From Gallionella sp. (GTDB lineage: Bacteria; Pseudomonadota; Gammaproteobacteria; Burkholderiales; Gallionellaceae), in assembly GCA_028687335.1 (NCBI GenBank), contig JAQUAI010000007.1, positions 1 through 64,000 on the forward strand: a DNA stretch of 64,000 bases, written 5' to 3'. Every line of letters starts with the position of its first letter. Position 1 is the stretch's first letter. Under the pieces are notes generated by a model. It had not been told where the DNA came from. It was given only the letters and a program-made list of their open reading frames with translations, and made no database searches. The position numbers were made by a program, and so were the translations under genes. Shown one piece after another: positions 50,253 to 61,101 of the stretch.

Positions 50253-51317
50253 TTACTTCACAATCGCGTTCAGTTCGCCTTTGATGTAGCGCATTGCCAT
50301 TGCATCCAGCGCGATCGGTTTGATCTTGCCAGCTTGGCCTGCGGAACCGAAGGCTTCGTAACGTGCCTTGCAGATTGCCTTCATTGCCTTGGTGGTTTCG
50401 GCTAGGAACTTACGTGGATCGAAGTCCTTGGGGTTGTTCGCCAGATAACGACGGGTTGCGCCGGTGGAAGCCATACGCAGGTCGGTGTCGATATTCACTT
50501 TGCGTACGCCGTGCTTGATGCCTTCAACGATTTCTTCTACTGGCACGCCGTAGGTTTGTGGCATTGCACCACCAAATTGGTTGATGATTTCCAGCCATTC
50601 TTGCGGCACGGAAGATGAGCCGTGCATGACCAAGTGGGTGTTGGGGATGCGCGCATGAATTTCTTTGATGCGGCTAATCGCCAAGGTATCGCCTGTGGGT
50701 GGCTTGGTGAATTTGTACGCGCCGTGGCTGGTGCCGATAGCGATGGCCAAAGCATCAACTTGGGTTGCTTTAACGAATTCAGCTGCTTCGTTAGGATCGG
50801 TCAGCAGTTGGTCGTGGCTCAGCACACCTTCAGCACCGTGGCCGTCTTCTTTTTCACCGTGGCCGGATTCCAAAGAACCCAAGCAGCCCAGTTCGCCTTC
50901 AACCGATACGCCGACTGCATGGGACATTTCGACTACGCTACGGGTGACATTGACGTTGTATTCAAAGCTGGAAGGGGTCTTGCCGTCGGTCATCAGCGAG
51001 CCGTCCATCATTACGCTGGAGAAACCGGATTTGATGGCGTTGATACATACAGCAGGCGATGCGCCGTGGTCTTGGTGCATGACGACGGGGATGTGTGGAT
51101 ACATTTCAACTGCGGCTTCGATCAGGTGACGCAAGAACGGTTCGCCAGCGTATTTACGCGCGCCTGCGGAACCCTGCATGATGACCGGGCTGTTGGTTTC
51201 GTCAGCCGCTTCCATGATGGCTTTGACTTGTTCCAGATTATTCACGTTGAATGCAGGCAAGCCATAGCTGTTTTCTGCGGCGTGATCGAGTAGTTGACGT
51301 AAGGATACGAGTGCCAT
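50253..51317 (-). CDS. fba: Fructose-bisphosphate aldolase class II
   Basis: This 354-residue enzyme has the class II zinc motif [10 protein letters not shown] and the signature [15 protein letters not shown] and [14 protein letters not shown]. It condenses triose phosphates in the Calvin cycle and gluconeogenesis, and may also make sedoheptulose bisphosphate. It starts behind AGGAGG. It is the last gene of the tkt-gap-pgk-pyk-fba run, separated from pyk by a palindromic element. Confidence 0.95.
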   Translation of the reverse strand: MALVSLRQLLDHAAENSYGLPAFNVNNLEQVKAIMEAADETNSPVIMQGSAGARKYAGEPFLRHLIEAAVEMYPHIPVVMHQDHGASPAVCINAIKSGFSSVMMDGSLMTDGKTPSSFEYNVNVTRSVVEMSHAVGVSVEGELGCLGSLESGHGEKEDGHGAEGVLSHDQLLTDPNEAAEFVKATQVDALAIAIGTSHGAYKFTKPPTGDTLAISRIKEIHARIPNTHLVMHGSSSVPQEWLEIINQFGGAMPQTYGVPVEEIVEGIKHGVRKVNIDTDLRMASTGATRRYLANNPKDFDPRKFLAETTKAMKAICKARYEAFGSAGQAGKIKPIALDAMAMRYIKGELNAIVK

Positions 51318-51360
51318 TATTTCCTCCTGAGTTGTTTAATTACGATTCGGTGTTGCAGTT

Positions 51361-51521
51361 TGTTGATCCGTCCAAGTGAAGTTTGAAGTTAAACCCCAAC
51401 CCCTCCCAACCTCCCCTTGTCAGGGGAGGAGCCGACGCTGCCCTCCCCCTGATAAGGGGGAGTTGGAGGGGGTTGATTTGTCTGTGCTTCTGAGTTCAAA
51501 CATAACCTGGGCGGATCAATA
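51361..51521. repeat. 161-bp palindromic MITE-like element, copy B
   Basis: The ends TGTTGATCCGTCCA and (reverse) TATTGATCCGCCCA form terminal inverted repeats. The middle holds two C/G-rich hairpins like the metH insertion. Its right arm corresponds to the left arm of the 57547 copy, so the two are in opposite orientation. It lies between fba and pyk inside a likely operon. Confidence 0.8.
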
Positions 51522-51547
51522 GTTTCAATTACGCGGGGTTCAGCCAC

Positions 51548-52987
51548 TTACTGTTTGCGGTGATCGCCCACGCGCACGATCTTCATGGTGTTGGTGTGTC
51601 CGGCCTTGCCGACTGCTTCGCCTACGGTCATCACCAGTAAATCACCGTCTTGCACCAATCCTTTTTCCTTCAAAGCCTGTTCTGCAAAGATCAGTTCTGT
51701 CGATTGGTCTTTGGCAGTGGAGTGGAACACGATAGGATGCACGCCGCTGAACAATGTGACCTTGGTCAAAGTTTCTTGCACAGGGGTCAACGCAAAAATC
51801 GGCACGCCTGCGCTCATACGAGACATCCACAACGGTGTCGAGCCTGATTGCGTCAAGGCAACGATAGCTTTTACCTTGAAGTGAGATGCCGCGAATAAAG
51901 CTGACATCGCAATAGACTGATCCACGCGAGTAAATTTCTGCGTAACCGTGCGACGATCCACCATGTGGTGCTCATCTTCACGCTCAGCATTCAGACAGAT
52001 ACGTGCCATCGCCTCGATGGTTTCGACTGGGTAGTCACCCACGGCAGTTTCCGCCGAGAGCATGACTGCATCGGTACCATCCAGAACGGCGTTGGCCACG
52101 TCGGACACTTCCGCTCTGGTTGGGATAGGCGCAGTGATCATCGACTCCATCATTTGAGTCGCGGTGATGACGAGCTTGTTATGCGCGCGCGCCATCTTGA
52201 TCATTTTTTTCTGCAAGCCAGGTACGGCTGCATCGCCGACTTCAACACTCAAGTCGCCGCGCGCTACCATGATGGCATCGGAGGCATCAATGATTTCAGC
52301 CAGTACTGGAATCGCTTCTGCGCGTTCAATCTTGGCCAACACCAAGCTTCTACCACCAGCAGCGTGCATCAACTCGCGTGCCATTTTCATGTCATCGGCA
52401 CAACGCGGGAAGGAGACCGCCAGATAGTCAGCTTTAATCAGCGCGGCTGTCTTGATGTCTTCCTTGTCTTTGTCGGTCAGTGCGGGTGCTGTCAGTCCGC
52501 CGCCTTTGCGGTTAATACCCTTGTTGTTGGATAACACACCGCCGCGCACTACTACGCAATGAACCTCACTCCCTTTTACGCCGGTGACGTGGAATTCCAG
52601 CATGCCGTCGTTGAGTAACAAAACGGTGCCCACATCAACGTCGTTTGGCAGTTCCTTGTAGTCCAATCCGACACGCTCTTGGTTACCCAGTCCGTCTAAC
52701 GCGGCATCGAGGATAAAGGCATCGCCCTTGTTCAAAACGATTTTGTCGTTTTCGAACTTGCGCACGCGGATCTTCGGTCCTTGCAGGTCGGCCAGAATAC
52801 CCACGGTGCGCCCAACAGCTGCTGCTGCTGCTCGCACTGTGTCGGCACGTTTCATGTGGTCTTGGGCACTGCCATGAGAGAAGTTCATCCGCACCAGATC
52901 AACTCCGGCGCGGATCATATTCTCCAGCACTTTTTGGTCGCTGGAAGCAGGGCCCAGCGTTGCAACTATTTTCGTTCTACGCAGCAT
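51548..52987 (-). CDS. pyk: Pyruvate kinase
   Basis: This 479-residue enzyme has the pyruvate kinase signature VLAKIERAEAIPVL, MVARGDLSVEVG and VITATQMMESM. It converts PEP to pyruvate. Being placed within a Calvin-cycle block suggests a link between fixation and biosynthetic pyruvate. It lies 15 bases after pgk. Confidence 0.95.
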   Translation of the reverse strand: MLRRTKIVATLGPASSDQKVLENMIRAGVDLVRMNFSHGSAQDHMKRADTVRAAAAAVGRTVGILADLQGPKIRVRKFENDKIVLNKGDAFILDAALDGLGNQERVGLDYKELPNDVDVGTVLLLNDGMLEFHVTGVKGSEVHCVVVRGGVLSNNKGINRKGGGLTAPALTDKDKEDIKTAALIKADYLAVSFPRCADDMKMARELMHAAGGRSLVLAKIERAEAIPVLAEIIDASDAIMVARGDLSVEVGDAAVPGLQKKMIKMARAHNKLVITATQMMESMITAPIPTRAEVSDVANAVLDGTDAVMLSAETAVGDYPVETIEAMARICLNAEREDEHHMVDRRTVTQKFTRVDQSIAMSALFAASHFKVKAIVALTQSGSTPLWMSRMSAGVPIFALTPVQETLTKVTLFSGVHPIVFHSTAKDQSTELIFAEQALKEKGLVQDGDLLVMTVGEAVGKAGHTNTMKIVRVGDHRKQ

Positions 52988-53002
52988 GTGATTCCTAGTT
53001 GA

Positions 53003-54184
53003 TTACGATTTTGCGCGTTCTTCCAGAATTGCCACCGCTGGCAATGTTTTGCCTTCGAGGAACTCTAGGAACGCGCCGCCTGCGGTGGAGATGTAAGACA
53101 CCTTGTCAAAGATGTCGTACTTTTGGATCGCCGCAATAGTGTCACCGCCACCAGCCAAGGTGAATGCCTTGGTTTCTGCGATGGCTTTGGCGATGGTTTT
53201 AGTGCCTTCGCCGAATTGGTCAAACTCGAACACGCCGACTGGGCCGTTCCAAACCACGGTGCCTGCCTTCATGATGATGTCAGCCAGCTCTTGTGCGGAC
53301 TTTGGACCGATGTCGAAGATCATGTCGTCGTCGGCCACTTCATCTGCATTCTTCAACACAGCCGGTTCGTTGGCATCAAATTTCTTGCCACACACCACAT
53401 CCACCGCGATGGGGATAATAGCACCGCGTTGTTTCATTTTTTCGATGAGCGCCTGCGCGGTCGGAACCAAGTCGTCTTCGCACAACGATTTGCCGACGTT
53501 GTTGCCAACTGCCTTGAGGAAAGTGTTAGCAATACCGCCACCAACTACCAGTTGCTCGCACTTCTCGGACAACGATTCCAGCACGGTCAGCTTGGTCGAT
53601 ACTTTAGAACCACCAACAATAGCCACCATTGGACGTGCCGGGCTCAACAACGCTTTGGTCAGCGCTTCCAATTCTTCAGTCAACAAGATACCTGCGGCGG
53701 CAACGGGTGCGAACTTCGCTACGCCGTGTGTCGATGCTTCAGCACGGTGAGCCGTACCGAATGCGTCCATCACGAACACGTCGCACAGTGCGGCGTATTT
53801 CTTGGCCAGTTCGTCGGTGCTCTTCTTCTCGCCTTTGTTGAAGCGGCAGTTTTCCAGCAATACCAGCTCGCCATCAGCCACGTTAAAGCCACCATCGATC
53901 CAATCCTTGATCAGACGGACTGGCTTGCCCAGCTTGTTGGCAATGGTATCGGCAACTGGCTTGAGGGAGTTTTCTTCGGAATAAACGCCTTCTTCCGGAC
54001 GCCCCAAGTGGGAGGTCACCATCACTTTTGCGCCAGCATTCAATGCTGCGTTGATGGTTGCCATGGAAGCGGTGATGCGCGCATCGGAAGTGACTTTGCC
54101 GTCTTTGACGGGCACATTCAGATCAGAACGGATGAGGACGCGCTTGCCCTTCAAATCCAGATCGGTCATTTTGATAACAGACAT
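53003..54184 (-). CDS. pgk: Phosphoglycerate kinase
   Basis: The ATG at 54184 follows AAGGAAA and gives [20 protein letters not shown], 393 residues. Motifs: [27 protein letters not shown] and GGGDTIAAI. It forms 1,3-bisphosphoglycerate from the RuBisCO product. A hairpin lies between it and gap. Confidence 0.95.
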   Translation of the reverse strand: MSVIKMTDLDLKGKRVLIRSDLNVPVKDGKVTSDARITASMATINAALNAGAKVMVTSHLGRPEEGVYSEENSLKPVADTIANKLGKPVRLIKDWIDGGFNVADGELVLLENCRFNKGEKKSTDELAKKYAALCDVFVMDAFGTAHRAEASTHGVAKFAPVAAAGILLTEELEALTKALLSPARPMVAIVGGSKVSTKLTVLESLSEKCEQLVVGGGIANTFLKAVGNNVGKSLCEDDLVPTAQALIEKMKQRGAIIPIAVDVVCGKKFDANEPAVLKNADEVADDDMIFDIGPKSAQELADIIMKAGTVVWNGPVGVFEFDQFGEGTKTIAKAIAETKAFTLAGGGDTIAAIQKYDIFDKVSYISTAGGAFLEFLEGKTLPAVAILEERAKS

Positions 54185-54215
54185 GATATTTCCTTTGAAC
54201 AAACTTGAAGAAAAA

Positions 54216-54234
54216 GGGCTGGCAGTGCCAGCCC
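54216..54234 (-). terminator. Intra-operon hairpin terminator between gap and pgk
   Basis: A 9-bp perfect stem GGGCTGGCA / TGCCAGCCC around a single base is followed on the minus strand by TTTTT. It lies 14 bases after the gap stop and may reduce pgk transcription or mark separate units. Confidence 0.7.
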
Positions 54235-54247
54235 TGATTGAGGCGAA

Positions 54248-55264
<1,017 letters not shown>

Positions 55265-55379
55265 CTAGTTTATAAATCTGATGTCTTAACGTCGGTTTAT
55301 CCCAACACTTTATTTACAGCGGCACCACATTGAGCGTTGTCCGAGGACATGCGCCACAATGTGACTGAGTCAATCAGTG

Positions 55380-57398
55380 TTAGCCGATTACCTTCTTTAC
55401 TGTTGCAACCACGTTGTCAACGGTGAAGCCGAAGTGCTTGAACAACTCCGGTGCCGGAGCGGATTCGCCGAAGCAATCCATACCTACCACCGCGCCGTCC
55501 AGACCAACATATTTGTACCAACCGCCAGTTACGCCAGCTTCGACTGCAACGCGCTTCACACCCTTAGTCAAGACGCTGTCTTTGTAAGCTTGGTCTTGCG
55601 CATCGAACACGTTAGTGCAAGGCATGGAAACCACGCGTACATTCACGCCTTCGGCAGCCAATGTTGCCTGCGCTTTCATCGCCAAGTCCACTTCGGAACC
55701 GGTAGCGATGATGATGGCTTGAGCCTTGCCACCAGCCGCTTCGGACAAGACATAACCACCCTTACGGATATTGGCGATTTGTGCTTCATCGCGTTTTTGG
55801 AATTGCAGATTTTGACGGCTGAAGATCAGGCTGGACGGGCCATCCTTACGCTCGACCGCAGCAACCCACGACACAGCGGATTCAACGGTGTCGCAAGGAC
55901 GCCATGTTTCCATGTTCGGGATATAACGCAGCGTTGCGGTTTGCTCAACAGGTTGGTGAGTCGGGCCATCTTCGCCCAAGCCGATAGAGTCATGGGTGAA
56001 TACGTAGATCACACGCTGTTTCATCAGAGCAGACATGCGCAAAGCGTTGCGTGCGTACTCGGAGAACATCAGGAAGGTGCCGCCGAATGGTAACAAGCCA
56101 CCGTGCAACGCCATACCATTCATGATGTGGGACATACCAAATTCACGTACGCCGTAGCTGATGTAGTTACCGGTGGACTTACCGGAAACGTGCTTGGCAC
56201 CCGACCAGTTGGTCAGATTAGAACCGGTCAAGTCAGCAGAACCACCCAAGAACTCTGGCAACGCAGGCTGCAAGGCATTGATCGCATTTTGCGATGCTTT
56301 ACGAGTCGCGATAGTTTCGCCCTTGGTGTTGGTGTCAGCGATCACTTTGGCTGCATGAGCTGCCCAATTACCAGCCAGCTCACCCTTCATGCGACGCTCG
56401 AATTCAGCAGCTTCTGCTGGGAATGCGGCACGGTAAGCCGCAAATTTGTCGTTCCAAGCTTTTTCAGCAGCAGCACCCTTGGCTTTTGCATCCCAAGCTT
56501 CGTAGACGTGCGCAGGAATTTCAAACGGTGGGTAGTTCCAGCCAATGTGCGCGCGGGTTGCGGCAACTTCTGCATCGCCCAAGGCTGCGCCGTGAACGTC
56601 GTGGCTATCTTGTTTGTTAGGAGAGCCTGCACCGATGATGGTCTTGCAGCAAATCAATGTAGGCTTGTCGCTCACTGCCTTGGCAGCTTGCACGGCAGCT
56701 TCGATAGCGGCGGTGTCGTGGCCTTGTACGTCGGCAATCACGTGCCAGCCGTAAGCTTCGAAACGCTTCGCAGTGTCGTCGGTGAACCAGCCTGGTGTGT
56801 GACCGTCGATAGAGATCTGATTGTCATCCCAGAATGCGATCAACTTGCCCAAACCCCATGTACCTGCCAATGCGCAAGCTTCGTGGGAGATGCCTTCCAT
56901 CATGCAACCGTCACCCATGAACACATAGGTGTGGTGGTTAACAATCTCGTGACCTGGCTTGTTGAATTCAGCGGCCAACAATTTTTCTGCCATCGCGAAA
57001 CCCACTGCGTTGGTGATACCTTGACCCAATGGGCCAGTCGTTGTCTCAACACCAACGGTGTAACCATACTCAGGGTGGCCCGGTGTTTTGGAGTGCATTT
57101 GACGGAAGCGCTTCAGCTCGTCCATCGGCAGGTCATAACCTGTCAGGTGCAGCAATGCATAAATCAGCATGGAGCCATGGCCGTTCGACTGGACGAAACG
57201 GTCGCGGTCAGCCCACTTTGGATTCGCTGGATTGTGGCGCATATGACCGCGCCATACCACGTCAGCAATCTCAGCCATACCCATCGGCGCGCCCGGGTGA
57301 CCGGAGTTCGCTTTTTGCACGGCATCCACTGCCAGCATGCGGATCGCGCCGGTAATGTCATTGAACTTGGGGGGGTTAACGTTACGTGTCGCAGCCAT
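55380..57398 (-). CDS. tkt: Transketolase
   Basis: This 672-residue enzyme shows the transketolase pattern: [20 protein letters not shown], the TPP motif [31 protein letters not shown] and [11 protein letters not shown]. It moves two-carbon units in RuBP regeneration. It begins behind AGGAGG and is the first gene of the carbon block. Confidence 0.96.
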   Translation of the reverse strand: MAATRNVNPPKFNDITGAIRMLAVDAVQKANSGHPGAPMGMAEIADVVWRGHMRHNPANPKWADRDRFVQSNGHGSMLIYALLHLTGYDLPMDELKRFRQMHSKTPGHPEYGYTVGVETTTGPLGQGITNAVGFAMAEKLLAAEFNKPGHEIVNHHTYVFMGDGCMMEGISHEACALAGTWGLGKLIAFWDDNQISIDGHTPGWFTDDTAKRFEAYGWHVIADVQGHDTAAIEAAVQAAKAVSDKPTLICCKTIIGAGSPNKQDSHDVHGAALGDAEVAATRAHIGWNYPPFEIPAHVYEAWDAKAKGAAAEKAWNDKFAAYRAAFPAEAAEFERRMKGELAGNWAAHAAKVIADTNTKGETIATRKASQNAINALQPALPEFLGGSADLTGSNLTNWSGAKHVSGKSTGNYISYGVREFGMSHIMNGMALHGGLLPFGGTFLMFSEYARNALRMSALMKQRVIYVFTHDSIGLGEDGPTHQPVEQTATLRYIPNMETWRPCDTVESAVSWVAAVERKDGPSSLIFSRQNLQFQKRDEAQIANIRKGGYVLSEAAGGKAQAIIIATGSEVDLAMKAQATLAAEGVNVRVVSMPCTNVFDAQDQAYKDSVLTKGVKRVAVEAGVTGGWYKYVGLDGAVVGMDCFGESAPAPELFKHFGFTVDNVVATVKKVIG

Positions 57399-57725
57399 TT
57401 GCTATTGCCTCCTGAGACCCTTGCGGGATGGGTTATGTGAATTCGTTTTGGCCGTCAATTATGCCGCACACCCCGATTAAGGGCAACCAGCCTATATCCG
57501 ACCATATTCTGGGTACATTGAGAATGCGCATCCTACGGCTGAGTTTTATTGATCCGGCCAGATGATATTTGAACCAGAAACGCTTACACAGAAACCCCTC
57601 CCAGCCTCCCCTTATCAGGGAAGGAGCGGACTCAGCTCTTCCCCTGATAAGGGGGAGTTGGACGGGATTAATTCTCGTACTTCAAACTTCACTTAGTCGA
57701 ATCAATAGACACAACCGCGCCTTAA
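57399..57725. other. Intergenic region upstream of tkt with repeat element
   Basis: About 330 bases between tkt and the NtrX-like gene. Its half nearest the NtrX-like gene holds the 161-bp palindromic element; the remaining part next to tkt should carry the tkt promoter, but no clear boxes are seen. Confidence 0.6.
57547..57707. repeat. 161-bp palindromic MITE-like element, copy C
   Basis: Terminal inverted repeats TATTGATCCGGCCA and (reverse) TATTGATTCGACTA enclose paired hairpins with CCTTATCAGGG and CCCCTGATAAGGGGG. It is the same length as copy B, diverged, and inverted relative to it: AAGTGAAGTTTGAAGT is found in the left arm of B and the right arm (reverse) of C. Confidence 0.8.
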
Positions 57726-58376
57726 TTACTGCCCATCTTCATCGGCAGACTTCTTGTTAAATTTGATACCCAGCTGTTTAAGCTTTCGATAGAGGTGTGT
57801 GCGTTCCAGTCCGACTTTTTCGGCAACACGACTGACGTTGCCAGCTTCCTTGCGCAAATGATAGTCAAAGTACAGTGCATCGAAGTGCTCACGCGCCTCA
57901 CGCAAAGGCAGCTCTAGCGGCAAAGAAAAGTTCTGCTCCACCCCATGAATTTCCAGTGTGATCTCTTGCGCCACCACGGTGGGTGCTGCCACCGGCGGCT
58001 TGGGCGCACCTTCTTTAATGGCCTTAGCGACGGTTGTCAGTAGCTTTTGCAAAGCGATAGGCTTTTCCAAAAAGTCGACAGCACCAATGCGCGTCGCCTC
58101 AACTGCCGTTTCGATGGTGCCGTGACCCGACATCATCACCACCGGCATGGTAAGCAAATCCTGCTCGACCCACTCTTTGAGTAAAGCCACACCGTCGGTG
58201 TCGGGCATCCAAATGTCCAACAACACCAAGTCGGGCTCCTGCTCCAATCGATATTGACGTGCTTGCTCAGCATTTTCGGCAGCATGTACCTGATAGCCTT
58301 CGTCATACAAAATTTCAGCCAACAGTTCGCGTATGCCGATTTCGTCATCGACGATCAATATTTGATTTTTGCTCAT
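57726..58376 (-). CDS. NtrX-like response regulator without AAA+ domain
   Basis: A receiver domain (phospho-acceptor D54, VLLDIWMPD) is joined by a short linker directly to a Fis-type helix-turn-helix (NVSRVAEKVGLERTHLYRKL). The central sigma-54-interacting ATPase of classic NtrX (about 450 residues) is missing; the whole protein is only 216 residues. It is translated with the NtrY-like kinase (four-base overlap). It should therefore regulate as a simple DNA-binding switch rather than a sigma-54 activator. Confidence 0.88.
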   Translation of the reverse strand: MSKNQILIVDDEIGIRELLAEILYDEGYQVHAAENAEQARQYRLEQEPDLVLLDIWMPDTDGVALLKEWVEQDLLTMPVVMMSGHGTIETAVEATRIGAVDFLEKPIALQKLLTTVAKAIKEGAPKPPVAAPTVVAQEITLEIHGVEQNFSLPLELPLREAREHFDALYFDYHLRKEAGNVSRVAEKVGLERTHLYRKLKQLGIKFNKKSADEDGQ

Positions 58377-60508
58377 TTCACTGTTTCTCCGTTCAGTGGC
58401 AACAGAATGTCGATGCGCGCACCGCCACTCTCCACGTTGCCGATGGCGATACGTCCGCCGTGTTCTTCAACGATCTTTTTCACGATCGCTAATCCCAATC
58501 CCGTCCCTTTGGTCTTGGTAGTCATATAAGGCTCAAAGGCGCGCGCCAACACTGTCTCGGTAAAGCCACTGCCGTTATCTTCCACACGCAGCAGAATCTC
58601 GCGGGCTTGATTTTCGGTGCGCAGCAAAATCGTGGGGTGCTCGCCTCCTTGCAAAGCATCCTGCGCGTTTTGCAACAAGTTATGGATAACTTGGCGCAAG
58701 CGAGTTGCGTCGCCGCTAATATCGCTCAGCGTGGCTTCCAGTTGCAGATTGATCGGAATCGAGTTGGCCTCGTATAAGCCCATCACTTCGCGGATCAAGC
58801 GATGCAAATCGAGATGGCTCAATTTAGCGGCGGGGCCGCGTGCATAGTTGGCAAAATCACCCACCATGTTTTTCATCGCGCCAACTTGGCTAACGATAGT
58901 TTGCGTGGCGCGTTGCAACAACTGAGCGTCTTCGGCACTCAGTTTGTCCGCAAGCTTGTGCTGTAAGCGCTCGGCTGAAAGCTGAATTGGGGTCAGCGGA
59001 TTTTTAATTTCGTGTGCGAGTCGCCTAGCCACCTCTCCCCATGCCGCCTGACGCTCGGCCTGTAATAGATGACTGATGTCGTCGAACACCACGACGAAAC
59101 CCGCCTCACCACCCAGCGGTAACCGCGTGCCGCGCATCAACAATATCTGCGTACCATTGCGACTGAGACGCTCGATCTGCCGCTGCCATTCGCCGCCCAC
59201 ACCTTCGGCAAAAGCCTCGATTACGGTATGACAAAAGGAGTGCAACAAACCATGTCGCTCGGCAATTTGCTCCAGCGACGTACGCTGCAACTCGTGCAAC
59301 GGCGCACCCAGAATTTGCTCCGCACTGGTATTAGCCGAGCGCAGGCGAAACTGGTCATCTAATGCCAGCACGCCGGAAGAAAGATGTGTCAAAACGCTTT
59401 CCAGATAACCTTTGGCACTTTCAACTTCGCGCTGTTGTTGCTCGCTAGAGAGCTTGGCCTCATGCAATTGCTTGGTCATCTGGTTAAATAGACCAGTCAG
59501 CGCGCCCAGCTCATCATTGCTTTGAATCGGACGCTGTCCGGTAAAGTCACCTTGCGCCACGGCTCGCGTTCCTTCGGCCAACGCCTCCAGCGACCCACCG
59601 AGTTTTTCACTGATGAAAAATGCAGCGGAAACGGCGGTAAGCAACACCACCAGCAACGATAATGTCAGCGTGATGGCATAGAGTCGCTTCAAGCCCAGAC
59701 GCGATAAAGTCAGCTCTTGGTAGTCGCGATAAACCGATTGCACCGTCTCCGCATCCGCCTCAATTTGCTTTGGTACCGGCTGGGTAAATTGCAATATGTA
59801 TTGTCCGGCCACATGGGTGTTGGATGTGACCGCCAGCAATACGCGCAAAGTCAGCCCCTTTTGAGGCAAGGTATCGATCACCGCATACTCACCTTTTTCG
59901 CGCACCAGACGCAGCAATTCTGCATCCGGCATGTCCGGCATCAGCGCGTTACTCCCCGATGAAAATGCGATCACATTACCTTTGCCGGTAAACAGCGCAG
60001 CTTCCTGTGCCACTTTTTCATCTACCAACTGATCGAGCGTGCGCTGAAATTGTTGCGGCTGCTTCTCTGCCAATAACAATCCCATGAATTCGGTTTTTTT
60101 GGTCAGCTCTTTCAGGCTGTTATCCAGTCCGCTGCGACCCAAATTCAAACCGCCTTCCAATGCTTTTTCGACGCGCACATCGAACCACGACTCGATGCTC
60201 TTACCCAAAAACTGCACCGATACGGCGTACACCAATATCCCCGGCAACACCGCAATCAGCGTAAAAAATGTCACTAGCCGCAAAGTAAGCTTGGCACCGA
60301 ATACTTTATTGCGCAGCTTGATCCGCAACCGCCAAAGCTGATAACCGACCAGCGCGCACAAACCCAGCGCCAATACGCCCGTCAACCCCAACAGCGAGTA
60401 GTAGTTCAATGAAAAAACTTTGGTGTTAACACTGGCGCTGGATAACAAATAGAGCAGACCGCCGCCCAGCATGACGCTGAACAGAATCAGATTGCGCATC
60501 TTGCTCAT
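58373..60508 (-). CDS. NtrY-like membrane sensor histidine kinase
   Basis: The 711-residue protein has three N-terminal membrane helices, a periplasmic domain and a fourth helix, then HAMP, PAS (LALDDQFRLRSANTSAEQIL), the H-box LAHEIKNPLTPIQLSAERL and ATPase motifs (NLLQNAQDALQGG, TGLGLAIVKKIVEEHGG). It is the NtrY type found beside rsmB in betaproteobacteria. The signal is unknown; redox or nitrogen cues are reported for relatives. It overlaps both neighbours by four bases. Confidence 0.92.
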   Translation of the reverse strand: MSKMRNLILFSVMLGGGLLYLLSSASVNTKVFSLNYYSLLGLTGVLALGLCALVGYQLWRLRIKLRNKVFGAKLTLRLVTFFTLIAVLPGILVYAVSVQFLGKSIESWFDVRVEKALEGGLNLGRSGLDNSLKELTKKTEFMGLLLAEKQPQQFQRTLDQLVDEKVAQEAALFTGKGNVIAFSSGSNALMPDMPDAELLRLVREKGEYAVIDTLPQKGLTLRVLLAVTSNTHVAGQYILQFTQPVPKQIEADAETVQSVYRDYQELTLSRLGLKRLYAITLTLSLLVVLLTAVSAAFFISEKLGGSLEALAEGTRAVAQGDFTGQRPIQSNDELGALTGLFNQMTKQLHEAKLSSEQQQREVESAKGYLESVLTHLSSGVLALDDQFRLRSANTSAEQILGAPLHELQRTSLEQIAERHGLLHSFCHTVIEAFAEGVGGEWQRQIERLSRNGTQILLMRGTRLPLGGEAGFVVVFDDISHLLQAERQAAWGEVARRLAHEIKNPLTPIQLSAERLQHKLADKLSAEDAQLLQRATQTIVSQVGAMKNMVGDFANYARGPAAKLSHLDLHRLIREVMGLYEANSIPINLQLEATLSDISGDATRLRQVIHNLLQNAQDALQGGEHPTILLRTENQAREILLRVEDNGSGFTETVLARAFEPYMTTKTKGTGLGLAIVKKIVEEHGGRIAIGNVESGGARIDILLPLNGETVK

Positions 60509-61101
60509 TCGGTCGCGCCCTCATTGGCGGCAAGATCGCCGGGCGCAAGTACCAGCCGGTACCAGCCAGAATCCAAGTCCCAATCTTTGCCGGTTAGCGC
60601 GTTGACTTGAAATAGTGTGGGCAACTGTTTGGTATCCAACCGCAGGCGCACCGCAGCCACATAACTGCCTTGCTTGCTCAGCAAGTCGGAAGGGATCAGC
60701 GTCGAACTTTGCCGCCCGAGTACTTGTAGCGCGTCATTCAGACTGGCGAAATTTTGAAACAGCGCACCGCGTGAAAGCCGGTATTGCCGCGTCAATACAT
60801 TGTAGGAAAGCTTGTTGCTTTGCTCGCTACGGAATATTTCTTCATCGAGCCAATACCAGCGCGAACGCGTAACGGCAAATTCGCTTACAAAATACAGCGG
60901 GATGCCATGCGTTAATGCCTGCTGAACATCAACATTCAATGTAATACGGCTGCGCAAAGCAAGCTGGTAGCCGTCGTCACGCAAACGCATTTCGGTTTTT
61001 TCAACCGAGATGCCTTCGGCATGAGCCAACCCCATGCCCAGCCATGCCAGCAGAATTAGGCTAAGAAGCTTTATGTAATAGGGCATAGAAAAATCCATCA
61101 T
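60505..61101 (-). CDS. DUF4390 secreted protein
   Basis: The protein has a signal-type N-terminus (YYIKLLSLILLAWLGMGLAHA) and the DUF4390 body with LALRSRITLNVDVQQALTHG and WYRLVL near the end, 198 residues. Its start lies inside the end of rsmB and its end overlaps the kinase gene, so the operon is compact. DUF4390 proteins are typically linked to NtrY-like kinases; they may be sensory partners in the periplasm. Confidence 0.85.
   Translation of the reverse strand: MMDFSMPYYIKLLSLILLAWLGMGLAHAEGISVEKTEMRLRDDGYQLALRSRITLNVDVQQALTHGIPLYFVSEFAVTRSRWYWLDEEIFRSEQSNKLSYNVLTRQYRLSRGALFQNFASLNDALQVLGRQSSTLIPSDLLSKQGSYVAAVRLRLDTKQLPTLFQVNALTGKDWDLDSGWYRLVLAPGDLAANEGATE

Noticed and set aside
55326-55363. 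Branched hairpin after tkt as a terminator
   Set aside because: Stem arms CACATTG/CAATGTG with an inner TGTCC/GGACA pair exist, but no T-run follows, so it was noted only in the gap entry.
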